DNA of 64,000 nucleotides from Atriophallophorus winterbourni (lineage: Eukaryota > Platyhelminthes > Trematoda > Plagiorchiida > Microphallidae), in assembly GCA_013407085.1 (NCBI GenBank), contig JACCGJ010011147.1:1-64000 (forward strand), written 5' to 3'. Made by a program: the position numbers and the translations under genes. This document shows positions 21,142 to 32,900 of this stretch, piece after piece. The notes below the pieces were generated by a model that searched no databases, was not told the DNA's origin, and saw nothing but the letters and a program-made list of their open reading frames with translations. Position 1 is the first letter of the stretch. The number at the start of each line of letters is the position of its first letter.

Positions 21142-22170
21142 ATGGTTATGACCAGAAAATCTGCAAAAGTAGATAATACAGGACCTACTGTCACGTTGAT
21201 GCAAGGGAATCGGTGCCCCGCTGCTCGCTCGGGGGACTCTTGTCTTGTATGCGCTAAACAGGTTGCTGATAATGCTAAAACAGTACAATGTGAAATATGT
21301 CTCAAATGGATGCATATTCGGTGCGGAGAGATGAAGCCAGAGACGTATCGGTGGCTTCAGATTTTATCATGCGATATTATTCGGACTGAATGTAAGATAT
21401 GCCTTCCACCATCAATTGTTAAGCACGGAAGTAGTCAGAATAAATTCGTAGTTGCATCTACTAAAGCCGCTAAAGTGCTTGTTGGAGGTGACATAAACAT
21501 TGACCCAACCTCAGCTGACGATAGACACCACCTATCAGTGGAGAAAACTTGCAAGCCATTCGCTTCCTCGACTACAAGCCGTTTACAAAATGGTATTAGT
21601 ATCGAGGATCCGTTAAACGTGCAGGAACTGGACGTTTGCTCGCCTTCAACACCGTTTGCACAACAGTCAGGAAGGAATGAGTCTTATGCAGATGTGACGT
21701 CGATGGGTCTACCCAGTGATCCGGGCTATGAAATATTGTCACAGCGATTGAGCAAAATAGAGGCTCAGCTAAAGGTAGTGGAAGAAGTACCTACTTCTAA
21801 CAATGCTTTCAAATCTCCGGTCTCAAAGAAGCCACATTTGGATTCTCGGAAGCGATGCCTTATTATGGTAAATGTTCCTGAGCAAACCGGGGACATGGCT
21901 GAAATACGTTTACAGCAAGAGCGAACTTTCCTGCAATCAACTTTTTCGAAGCTTTCTGATCAAGTAGAGGAAGGAGTCACCATCATTTCTGCATTCCGAC
22001 TTGGCCGGAAGAAGAAGGATGATAAACCGCAGACGCTGAAAATTGTTTTAGCTTCGGATGAGCAAGTCCAGATGGTACTAAGACGCGCTCATCGTCTTAA
22101 GGGTGAGCCATTCAAGATACTACGTGACGTGTCTCCTGAAGATAGAATCAAAATGAAAACAGCTACCTAA
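21142..22170 (+). CDS. LINE ORF1 protein with zinc finger
   Basis: A 342-codon open frame. Residues about 31-80 hold a Cys/His cluster (CLVCAKQVADNAKTVQCEIC, then WMHIRCGEM, then CKIC) of the PHD type that is common in ORF1 of CR1-like elements. The C-terminal third (from LIMVNVPEQTGD to LGRKKKDDKP) resembles the nucleic-acid-binding part of such ORF1 proteins. It is expected to bind the element RNA. The frame itself is intact. Confidence 0.8.
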   Translation: MVMTRKSAKVDNTGPTVTLMQGNRCPAARSGDSCLVCAKQVADNAKTVQCEICLKWMHIRCGEMKPETYRWLQILSCDIIRTECKICLPPSIVKHGSSQNKFVVASTKAAKVLVGGDINIDPTSADDRHHLSVEKTCKPFASSTTSRLQNGISIEDPLNVQELDVCSPSTPFAQQSGRNESYADVTSMGLPSDPGYEILSQRLSKIEAQLKVVEEVPTSNNAFKSPVSKKPHLDSRKRCLIMVNVPEQTGDMAEIRLQQERTFLQSTFSKLSDQVEEGVTIISAFRLGRKKKDDKPQTLKIVLASDEQVQMVLRRAHRLKGEPFKILRDVSPEDRIKMKTAT

Positions 22171-22289
22171 GAATTGCGAGCACGCAGGGAAGCTGGCGAG
22201 GTTGATCTCCATATTGTGGATTTTCGGGTAGTGGGGAGGAGGCCGCACATTCGCTGGAAGCCGCTGTCAATCCAACCCCAGTTAACCAT

Positions 22290-23040
22290 TCTGTGAAGAG
22301 ATTTCGAGTATTGCTTTTCAATGCGAGGAGTCTACGCAATAAACTTGACGAGGTTAGTAAAATTGCCTGTCGGCGACAGCCAGATATCATTGCTGTTACG
22401 GAATCGTGATTAACAATGGATATATTTGATATGGAGTGCGCGCTACCTCACTATACGCTTTTCAGAAGTGACAGAATAGCTTCCAGATCTGCCTGTGGCA
22501 TTGCCGTATACTTTGAAGAGCACCTGATTGTGGAAGTATTGGAAAGGTTTCAACATGATGCTGGAAATGCCGAAAGCCTCTGGTGTAAGGTGAAGTCTAG
22601 CTCTAGAGCTGCATCACTTAGGGTCATTTACCGCTCACCTGGCGCTTACGTTCCTGTGCTATGTGATCAAATCAAACGGTATGGTATCACTGGTGACTGT
22701 ATCGTTTTTGGAGACCTGAATGCTCCTGATATAAACTGGGCGGATCTAGTTTCGAGAGGTGAACCATTCCAATGAGAATTCCTAGATACGATTTTGGAGC
22801 TGAATTTGGTGCAGAATGTAAACGATCCCACGAGGATATGCGTCGGGCAAGTTCCTTCGATATTAAATTTGGTGGCCACACCTAGATTCTCTGATGTTAC
22901 GAATCTGTCTATTGAGACCCCCATTGGTTGCAGCGATCACTGTTCTTTATGGTTCGTTTGTAATCGGGGTCTTCAACCGAGAATACGTACGCATGCCCGG
23001 AGGAACTACTGGGAATAAGACACAAAGAGTCTGCAAACTC
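22290..23040 (+). pseudogene. LINE apurinic-type endonuclease, broken
   Basis: Conceptual translation gives the N-terminal motif LFNARSLRNK, then AVTES followed by a TGA where Trp is expected, the GDLNAPDINW motif near 22715, and the SDHCSLWF motif near 22935 in another frame. These are the conserved blocks of the endonuclease/exonuclease/phosphatase fold used for target nicking. At least two disabling changes are visible. Confidence 0.8.
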
Positions 23041-23280
23041 GATGGACTGGTCACTCCCTCCATCAACGAATGTTGATATCTGTTGGTTGGACTTTTTGGG
23101 TAAAATGAGATCGCTTGAAAATCATGCAACATGGATGAATGGAAGATCCCCTGCTAAGGGACCGCCGTGGTTTGATAGCGTTATCCGTAAATACATGAAG
23201 GTAAAAAAGCGGTTATGGCGGATGTTTTGTTCTAGTGGATGCACCGATGACTATGTAGCCTAAAAAGTTATCCGCAACAA

Positions 23281-25077
23281 GTGCACCTACCTCAAAAGAG
23301 AAAAAAACAGAACTATGAAACCCGCTTGGTGGACGAAGCCAACTCGATGCCTAAACGCTTGTTTGCGTACATAAGACGTAGAACGAAAGCTTCTCAACGA
23401 GTACCTTGCTCGAGATCCATGGGATTTTCGACTGAACATGAAGATGAACGTAAAGCAGTTCTTCTCGCCGCTCAGTACAATTCGGTTTACACAGCGGAGG
23501 CGTTTCCCATTCCTCTGCTTCATGAAAGCAACGCCGAAATGCCGGATATCTTGATCTCGCCAGAGATGGTGCAGTATTTACTAGAACGACTTGATGTACA
23601 CTCAGCACCTGGCCCGGACGATATACACCTAATGCTTTTAAAGGTATTATCGAGTATCATACATAAACCGCTAGCGCTAATCTTCAGTTTATCCCTGAGG
23701 TATGGTAGGCTACCTAAAGATTGGAAGTACGGCATTATCAAACCAATGTATAAAGGCGGTGAAACCAGTGATCCGGCTAACTACCGACCGGTCACCATCA
23801 CTTCGGTAGTTGTGAAAACTCTGGAACGACCGCTGAAACAACAGATTGAAGATTTTCTCCTTACAACCAGTCAGCTAACATCTGCTCAACATGGTTTTAC
23901 GCCAAGACGATCATGCTCATCCAATCTCATCACTGCTTGCGAGCACTGGTGTGCTAAACTTGATCTGGGTCACCCGGTAGTTACTGCCTTTATTGATTCA
24001 GTAAATCTTTTGACCGTGTTCCATTTCAACGTTTATTGCTCAAGCTGCGTGCTCGTGGTGTAAAGGGACCTGTTCTAACTTGGATTGAAGACTTCCTTGT
24101 TACCCGTTATACACAGGTCAAAGTTAACGGAGTCGAATCGCAGGTTACACGTCCAACTTCCGGGGTTCCGCAAGGATCTGTTCTCGGCCCGTTACTTTTC
24201 AAAGTATATGTTAATGACCTCCCCGACTCATTAAATATGAATTGTCTACTTTTAGCGGATGATCTGAAAGTTTGGGGTACAGTAAGGTCTTCTGCTGATA
24301 ATACCATTTTCCAGAACGTATTGAACAAATTGCTTGATTAGGTGGTAAAATGGCAGTTTCCTGTAAACCGACAGAAATGCGCTGTAATACTTTTAGGGCC
24401 AGGCACGCCTGAAGGTGCGTACTTCCTCGGGGATCATCAACTGAAGTGGGTTGATACTGAACGTGACCTGTGTACAATTGTGACTCGGACGCCTTAATCG
24501 AAGGAGGATACGAACAGAAAAGCTGCTGCTGCAAACCGCGCATGGTGGACTATTAGTCGGTCGTTTTCGGCGATTACTCCACAAATGTTCCACATACGTG
24601 AGACCAGTTTTGGAATATGGTTTGCCAGCCAACTATCCTCAAACTAAGGGAGAACGTGACCAGTTGGAAAAATTGCAAAGGTGGGCGATGAAACGAGTAC
24701 AAGGATTGAAATCAGTTCCTCATGTGGAGAGAGTTCAATGCCCCAACCTCATGTCGCTCAGTATTCGGCGTGTGCGCTACGACCTGCTGCTAACTCGTCG
24801 CATAATACGGGGAGCTTATGGTGACGAGCTGCGCGAGTTTTTCCCTCTCGTGACGGACTCAAGAACCCGTGATCATGCTCTAAGGCTTCAAAAGCGAAGG
24901 ACACTACGCCTACCACAGGAATTCACGCACCTAAGAAGAATTGTTAACTTGTGGAATGCGCTTCCGGAAGAGGTTATCTTAGCGAGCTCTGAAAACCAAT
25001 TCAAGCAACTGTTGGATAAGGTATTGCCTGTAATCACGGCGAAGCTGAACAACACTGGACAGGATTTCCTTAACTGA
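23281..25077 (+). pseudogene. LINE reverse transcriptase and C-terminal region, broken
   Basis: The RT runs from APGPDDIHLMLLK through NYRPVTITSVVVKTLER and QHGFTPRRSCSSNL; a frame change near 24020 leads to TSGVPQGSVLGPLL and LLLADDLKVW (catalytic DD preserved), then a stop at about 24340. The last block, 24598-25077, is the LINE C-terminal domain (LEYGLPANYPQTKGERDQL to the stop). The active-site Asp pair survives, but the frame is interrupted at least three times. Confidence 0.88.
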
Positions 25078-25374
25078 GGTTCTCCTGGACTATGCTGTTT
25101 ATATAAAGAGATGCAACTTACAAGGGCTTGACCCCCTGTCGTCTATCAAGAAGAAGAAGAAGAAGAAGGGTGGCCAAATCCATTTGTTCTTCAAACACAC
25201 ACAGTCAGGTGCAACATCAACTAAACTGAATTAAAATAAAATGCTGAAACGCATAACGTTGAATGTGTTCAGGATGCGTGTTTGTCATTTAGCTAATTTC
25301 AGACCTTTGTAAATGGAATTTGAATTCCTTGAAATAAATGGTCTTATGGCGCGTTTTTCAACAATGATTTGCAG

Positions 25375-25975
25375 TTCAGTTCAGATTGCACTGGACTGTA
25401 ACTGGCTAACGATCCAATAGAGCGTCCAGAATATCCTTCGATGGAAAGCTGCAGAGAAGCACCCACTACTGCCAAAACGTTTTTTTATTTTTGTCTTTTA
25501 AGTTTTCGATGATCACAACGCCTAGAGATCATCCGGATTTCATTTGGGAAGCACCGCGTTATAACCGATGCTGGAAAAAGAAAAAGCAGTTTCTCTTCAC
25601 CAGCACGGCGAGAGGTCACCTGAACTAGAATTGTGTTTAAAAACAGAAAACTAGCATTTACTCTCTTTACTGGATAACGCTTAGAAAGATTATCTGCCTT
25701 GCTCATGCATGGATGTGTGGGGGTTCAGGCTACATGAAAATTACAGTATATATGTAAAAAATAACACTTACACCGGTGCTTGAAAAAGAAAAAGCAGTTT
25801 CGCTTCACCAGCATGGTGATAGGTCACCTGAACTAGAATCGTGTATAAAAGCAAAAAACTATCATTTGCTCTCTTCACGGGATAACGCTTAAACAAATGA
25901 TCTGCCTTGCTCATGCATAGATGTGTGGTGGTCCAGGCTACGTAAAAATTACAGCATATATGAAAAAAATGACAA
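25375..25975 (-). repeat. LINE 3'-end repeat, partly tandemly duplicated
   Basis: The segment 25375-25760 matches 60240-60540, which lies just 3' of the minus-strand LINE there. Shared blocks include TTCAGTTCAG, GGAAAGCTGCAGAGAAGCA and CTCTTCACCAGCACGG. A second partial copy follows at 25765-25975, giving a tandem duplication of about 215 bp. I infer that it is the 3' untranslated end of that LINE family. Confidence 0.65.
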
Positions 25976-25976
25976 A

Positions 25977-27596
25977 GTAACACTCGCATTTATTCTTCAA
26001 TCCCATTGTAAAGGGATTCTCACTTGATCGACGATTGACAGATTCCCTCCAGACGTCAATGCATTATCACAGATACAGCCGCGGCTGATCAGAGAAAAAG
26101 ACGTCTAAATATAGATGGGTTCTTTTAGATCAGGCAAACGATATTCCGATAACTGACAGTCAGAATTCCAAGCATGCAGCATGGATATCGAATGAGATGA
26201 GAATAGCAACTTCGAGCGGCATGAAATTTTTTCGCAAAAATCGTTACCAAGTCATTTAGTGCACAGCGATTGAGACAAACAAAAAGTGTACAGAAAACAC
26301 TATAGTACTCCCCCCTAGAGCGTCGCGAACAAGAAAAAGGCTAAAAGAAAGCATTAGGTTGTGAAATCAAACGTTGAAGGAAAGTGTACCCTACGACCAG
26401 AACATGTTTGTCTGTTTGGGTCGGGTAGTTTAAGACACGAAGGTAATAGGCGTTGACAGGGAAATCAGTAATACGGGTGGTTTCAGGTGAAGCGGTTGAA
26501 GAAACGTGTTCGTCTCGGTTTGAATTCCGGGTAGTAACTTTTGGGTGATTTCTCTCGCTTTTGATATGGGCTGTACGTAAGCGACTGTTAAACGTTCGTA
26601 CTGACCGTTTCTTGTGATCTATTCCGGTCAGTAATGAACTACTTGGGATACCTCCTGAGCACATTGTACGGACCAGTGTATGGTGGCTGAAGGTCGACGT
26701 ACATTATCGGCACGCACAAACAAAGTGGCAGGTAGAAATGGATGGGATGTAGAACGGTTGAGCGTGCTGGCGAATCGGGATTGCACGTAATGATTTCACG
26801 AAGCTTCGAAGGCGACTGACATATTGGGGAGCTGTGTGATCTAGCGATGAGTTGGAAGATGCCAGTAATTCGCCAGGTAGGTTGAGCGTACTCCCGTACA
26901 CCATTTCAGCAGCTGAGCAACTCGGGTCTTCTTTCACGGTGGTACGAATACCAAGAAGCACCAAAGGCAGTGTCTCAGACCAACGCTCTGAATTTCCGTG
27001 ACTCATGATTGCGGCTTTGAGTTGCCGATGAAATCTCTCGACTAAACCATTTGAAAAAAGATGGTAGGCTGTCGTCTGTATGAGCTTCGTACCGAGTGTT
27101 CCATTCAGTTCCCGAAATAGCGTTGACTGAAATTGGGAACCTCTGTCAGTGTAATAGTGTTCGGTACACCAAAGCTGCTGATCTAATATTGAACGAAAGC
27201 TTTCGCAACCGTTTCTGCGCTGATATCAGGGACGGCCAACGAGTTAAACGGTCGACGCAGGTGAACATATAGGAGGAGCAACTGTTAGAGACCGCTAATA
27301 GACCAACGAGATCCAAGTGAACGTTCTGAAGGCGCTCATTAACAGGTAGAACTATACAAGGGGAACTGATGGTGTGACGTTGGACTTTGCTCTGTTGACA
27401 TAGGAGGCAGCTCTTGGTTCAAAGTGGAATGTCTTTATGTATGTCAGACCAAATATAACGAGAGCTAATTAGCTTTCTAGTAGCTTTTACTCCGGGATGT
27501 GATTAACCATGTACATGATCGAATACTACAGGTCTCAAATTTGAAAGGACAATTGGACAAGCTTTACCAGTAAACATGTCACAAACCAGATAAGGT
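25977..27596 (-). mobile_element. Ty3/gypsy (CsRn1-like) integrase fragment and LTR
   Basis: The minus strand encodes the integrase zinc motif (FDHVHG, stop, SHPGVKATRKLISS, then CLLC), degenerate integrase core, and the C-terminal stretch SERWSETLPLVLLGIRTT and SAAEMVYGSTLNLPGELL. Stops and frameshifts interrupt it. Below 26340 a purine tract (GGGGGGAG on the minus strand) is followed by about 330 bp that contain AATAAA and may be the 3' LTR. The 5' part of the element (gag, RT) is gone; the break lies at the SINE boundary near 27597. Confidence 0.8.
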
Positions 27597-27599
27597 ATA

Positions 27600-27833
27600 T
27601 GGTATGAAAGCACAAGCCTAATCCAGGCAAAGTGACGCACAGTCAGAGACTGCACGTGGGCTAAGATACCGTCAGGTGGTCCAGTCCTCGACAGATATGA
27701 GGAAGAAAAAAGAACAGGAAATGGTAGTGAGACTCCAGCGTGTTTCAGCATGCAGCTCATTACCGGTGGCCAATCAATTTAGCAGGGTGTTAGCCACACA
27801 GCACAAAAGTACCGCATGATTGCACATCCGTAC
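27600..27833 (-). repeat. SINE-B, near full length
   Basis: A complete-looking minus-strand copy of the 230-bp repeat, from the tail (GAAAGCACAAGCC) to the head (GATTGCACATCCG). It abuts the gypsy fragment. No clear target duplication was found. Confidence 0.8.
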
Positions 27834-27839
27834 ATTCGA

Positions 27840-28800
27840 AGTACACAATGTCGAGACTATATTGGCTAACCTAGCATACAACAAGTCGGGAGGGCCCGAT
27901 AACATCCATCCACGCATGATCAGACTGCTAGTTTTTATATTAGCTGCGCCGATCACATAACTTTTTAGAACATCCCTCAGACAGGGGACCCTTCCTTTGG
28001 ACTCGAGAACAGCCGTTGTAGTGCCTACCCGTAAGGGAGGAGCTTCTTCGGCGGTTAGTCTCAATAGTGTAATATGTAAGGTTATGGAAATGTTGATCCG
28101 CGACCAAACATTCTCTAATGAATGCCGCACAACACGGATTCCTAAAAGGTAGGTCATGTCTGACTAACTTGTGCTTTCTAAACGAGGTCACTAAGAGGAT
28201 GGATGATGTGCACTCTTATGCAATCGTGCAGTACTTTGTGCTGTATGGCTAACCGTGCTAAATTGATTGGCCAGAGGTAGTGAGCTGCATCCTTAAATAG
28301 GCTGGAGTCTCACTACCATCTTTATTCTCTATTTCTCGTATCTGTCTAGGCCTGGGCAACCTGACAGTATCTTAGCCCACGTGCAGTCTCTGACTGTGCG
28401 GCACTTTGCCTGGATCAGGCTTGTGCTTTCACATCACATCACATGGATGATGCTATAGCGGTAGAAGTCTTCCATTTTGACTTTACTAAGGCTTTTGATT
28501 CAGTCAACCACGTGCTCTTGGTTCACTCTCAGCCATAGGAGTATCAGGAGATTCGCGCATTCCTTAGTGACCGTTCCTTCACTGTCAGGGTAGATGATTC
28601 ATACTCCGCATCTGCGCATATAACGAATGTGGTTCCCCAGGGCTCAGTCTCGCGGTGGTTGCTGTTCATCATCTTCATTGATGATCTAGCTAACCAACTG
28701 CGCTCACCCTGCTGACGACGTAAAAATTGTCGGTAGGTCGGATAACTCCGATCTAATAAATGACGTAGAAGTTGTGACGAAATGGACGGTTAAGTGAGAC
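27840..28800 (+). pseudogene. CR1-like LINE RT fragment, split by SINE
   Basis: The plus strand reads SGGPDNIHPRMIRLL, then VVPTRKGG, up to 28208, and resumes after the SINE with VEVFHFDFTKAFDSVNH, then VVPQGSV and FIDDLANQL. The order is the normal RT order. Several stops are present. Confidence 0.8.
28209..28443 (+). repeat. SINE-B inserted in LINE
   Basis: A full-length copy (235 bp) flanked by the 9-bp duplication TGGATGATG (28200-28208 and 28444-28452). Removing it and one duplicate restores RT collinearity of the host LINE. Confidence 0.88.
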
Positions 28801-28939
28801 TTTCCTCTTAAACTAGAGAAGAGTCACTTGCTCACTACACTAGCAGGCAGCATGATATGGTTTATCTCACAATGGTATACGTTCTACAGTAAAACTCATC
28901 ACTGCACGTTTTTATTTGGTCTAATATTCGTACTGACAT

Positions 28940-29600
28940 TCGCCTTTGAGCTAAACATTGTATTGCCTGCCAAACGAGCACGATACATCGTCATACGACA
29001 AGCGGACCTATCAAATTCGATCTTCCGAATTCTCTTTTTCAACATGTTCGTGTTTATATAGTTTGTCCATACTCCATACTAAAGGCCGAGTGTACAACGC
29101 CACACTACTTTATGGCTGTGAAACCTGGTCTATCCGAGCGGAAGATGTCCATCGGCTTTCTGTTTTTGACATCCGTTGCCTGCGTAGGATTGTTCGCATT
29201 CGGTGGCATCATCGTGTTACAAATATAGATGTCTGTAAGCGGGTGTTAGGACCAGGTGGCCACGGACAGAGTAATGCTGATTCTTGCTCGCTTGCGATGG
29301 TTGGGACATGTATTAAGAATGCCTCCTCACCGTTTACCGTACCGCGCCTTATTGGCAGAGCCTGACAGAAACGGGGAGAAACGATCGGGTGGCCAGTCCA
29401 TGACGTGGAGCGTTGGGATGAAGAAAGTTATCGTAGCGCTAGGCTCAGTTGGGCGTGTTCGTTTGCCTGGGTGGGGTCCAAAAGCTCCACCTAATAGTTG
29501 GCTGGGAACCTTACGAGATATGGCTGAAAACCGAAGTCAGTGGCGGCAGTGTATTTTATTATGTGTGTCACATTTTTTTATCCGGTATTATTTTATATAA
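28940..29600 (+). pseudogene. RTE-like LINE C-terminal fragment
   Basis: Two overlapping frames read VYNATLLYGCETWSIRAEDV, FDIRCLRRIVRIRWHHRVTN, then LRWLGHVLRMPPHRLP and GGQSMTWSVGMKK. This is the conserved C-terminal tail of a LINE family seen also at 34735-35510 and 48130-50400. It ends shortly before the SMG6 start. Confidence 0.8.
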
Positions 29601-29975
29601 AAAACAGTCTATTAATGTGCAGCACTTTGCACAAATCAGTTTTATGATTGAATACATACATGCTTTTAAGCAATGCCTGAAAGCCAAAGCATACTACCAC
29701 GTGTTATTATTTCCAAGTTTGTCTCTAATTGTGGTCTCGGCTATACGAATACAGGAAGCTTTGACTCAGTTATTTTCACATTATACATTATCATTTCTAC
29801 AAATTTAATTCTCCAAAATTCATATTCAACAACTGCTTTCTAATGATGCCCCCAAATTTGCGTTAGTAAAATTTTAGTAATCTTTTTCTCATCGTTTTCA
29901 AGGTAGCTTGATTACTCGTGAAGATTTTCGTTATTAATGTTCAAATCCACTGCCAACTGCCATTGGATTTGAATT

Positions 29976-32900
29976 ATGTCGGGTGTTCCACATTCCCGAA
30001 AACCAGATCGCCAGTTTTACCAGCATCCGAGGTATGACAATGTGAACGCTTTTTCAAACAAAAAATACTCAAACTTTGATAACCAAACGGATGAGCCTCG
30101 TTCACATAATGAATCATATGCTACAAATCGCATGCGAAATGCAACGTCACAGAGAGGCAGAGCAGTTAGAGGCTTTACACGAAGCAATCTACCCAGATCT
30201 CACCAACGGAGCGATAATCTGAATCCCCACAAAACCGATTCAGCCATTAAGGCAGAAGTATGTTCTCAACAAACGCAAGAGACTGCTGGGGCCACAACAG
30301 CGTATTCACAATCAGATTCTCGAAAAACAACAATCAACACACTGAATCCTGATAATTCCACAACTAATACTGTTCAATCAACCGGCAGACATGGTGGCTT
30401 AATACTGCTTCCAAAAGATGTTGACATCCACGAGACCCCTACCGAGTCGAATGTCTATAAACCCGGGAAACGAGAATTTCACGGTAAATTTATTTCGATC
30501 ATTGTCAGTTAAATGCACGCTGAATATAAACAGCCCCCTCTAATTTACCCTTGATTTTCGACAGCTACTTTCCTAACTTTCCCTACTAATTTCTCTGTCA
30601 CCGATCAAATATTTTACTATGTTAATATATTCATGTTAGAATCCATCGCGATGTCCTAATTGGCAGTGTATCAACATTATTGCTATTCACTCCTGTATTT
30701 TAAATGGTCTAACGTAGTATTCATCTACCTCTCTAGCATTAAATTATTCTATGCTGCCTGATTTCTGCAAATGCTAAATTGTCACAGAGAGTTGATTCTC
30801 GCTTCGTTCAGGTATCATGGAGTGATCCTTCTTTATGTGTGGGTATCAACTATGTTTACAGACTGTTTTACAAGTACTATGCTTGTGTGTTAGTATTGTT
30901 TGGAATATTTGTAGCTCGGGTCGTTGTTGTAGCTTACTTGAATTTGTTCTCCGGATGTTTCATTGCCAGACTAGGCAACATCTTCAGCGATTGGTGGCAA
31001 ATTAACTGCTCGAAGTGGCACTGACGATGGTGTTTGACCGGCCGACCATTGGTCACGTGATCGCATGTGATTGGCTGCCTTTTCGGTTCTTCGTCTCAGT
31101 CGCATCCGTGCGTAGATGTCGTCCAAGCTCACACGTTCGTTGATCGATCGTTCACCGGAGTGCCAGGCTTCGATGAATTCCCGTGCTGCTTTGTTAATAG
31201 CTCGGCCCAAGATGTGGCAGTTATGCCAGTCCATCTCGTGATTTTCGTTGTCGACGTGCGTTGATATGAGAGACTTGGTGTCGTGACGTCGTACGGCTAG
31301 TTGATGCTCATGGATTAGAGTTTATAGTTTTCGACCGGTTTGCCCGATGTAGTGTTTTTCACAGTGCGTGCACTGTATTTTGTACACTACGTTTGCGTTT
31401 TCATCTTTGGGTATTGCATCTTTCACTTTTGTGAGCACGTTACGTAGGGTTGGTGTTGGTTTGTGGGCGATAAAAATACCGTGAGGTCATAGGAGTCTTG
31501 ATGTCATTTCCGAGATGTCTTTAACGTATGGTAACGCCGCCCGTTGCATAACATCAGTCTGGTCTCGCCTAGGGCGTGTCGTTTGGCATCTACGGATAAA
31601 GTTCTTCGGGTAAGAGTTCTGGAATAGCTTGTATAGATATTGTTCTTCCTCTTTTTGCAGTGTGAGCGTGCTGCACTGTGCTATAGCACGTTGAAACAAC
31701 GTCCGAACGCAGCTTTTCTTGTGTGCTGTTGGGTGGTTACTTTTGAAGTTCAAGATTTGGTCGGTGTGGCTCAGCTTTCTATAGACATTGGTCTGTAGTT
31801 CGCCGTTACTCAGTCTGGTGACTTGCACGTCTAAGAATGGTAATTGACCGCTTGTTTCTTTTTCCATTGTGAACTGTATACCATTGAAGACACAGTTGAA
31901 TAATCGTGAGGTTTCCTCAAGTCTTGATCGTTTAATAATCACGAAGGTATCGTCTACATAGCGTACCCATAGGGTGGGTTGTATCAATGGTAAAGAGATC
32001 TGCTCTAGCCTTTGCATTACGATTTCAGCTATTAGTCCTGAGATTGGTGAGCCCATTGGGGTTCCTCTTATTTGTTCGTAAGCTTGTCCGTTGAAGGTGA
32101 ATTGTGTTGTAAAGCATAAGTCAAGCAATTCTAATAGGTCTTCTCTGTTAAGTCTTTCTCCATCGGCCATCATTCGTTCGTTCAATAGTGATGCCACTGT
32201 TTGTTTCGCTAGGGTGGTGTCGATCGAGGTAAAAAGTGCGACAACATCGAATGAGACCATAATCTCGTCATCTTGGATCTTGGTTCCTTTGATCTTCAGC
32301 CGAAATTCTTCGGCTGATTGAATTGAGTGTTCTGACCCATGGGTAAGGTATAGTAGTCTTCTCAATTCTTTGGATAGCTTGTATGAGGGTGCTCCTGATA
32401 GCGATACGATTGGGCAAAGTGGCATACCTTCTTTGTGGATCTTCGGGAGTCAAAACCTGGGTGTCGTAGAATCTTTCGGATTCATACGAAAGTATTCTTC
32501 CTCTGTGAGGTGCCCCCATGTCTCCAATTTTTGCAGAGTATTTATGGTTTTTCGTTCTATTTTTTTCTGTTGTAGCTGATGCAGTTTCCCGATAAGTCAG
32601 GGTGTCCTGCTTGTGTGATATGATAGTAAGTTTTCCGAGCATGTAGAAACGCAAAACTCACACACGTACTGAATCCAGCAGTGCCACACAGTAAAGGCTG
32701 CACTGTGGTCGAAATACCATCACGGCACAGTAAAGAAGTATTGATTGAGCCTAATCATGCGACGGACAACATGCGTGAAATATATTTTCATAAATTATCA
32801 AGCTGCTGGATCTGATCGGGCCAGTCCATTAGCTGGCAGTGATAAATGTTATAAATCACTCGCTGGACAGGGTATTGTATTTCAGTTACTTTCCGGCTGT

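Larger units (their letters stand above)
21142..25165 (+). mobile_element. CR1-like LINE, nearly full length, decayed
   Basis: ORF1, endonuclease, RT and C-terminal domain occur in order on the plus strand, followed by a (GAA)n tail at 25151-25165. Stops and frameshifts break ORF2, so the copy is dead. Individual parts are annotated separately. Confidence 0.9.

Noticed and set aside
27774..28191. Minus-strand open frames of 80-130 codons
   Set aside because: They are antisense to readable plus-strand LINE RT motifs.
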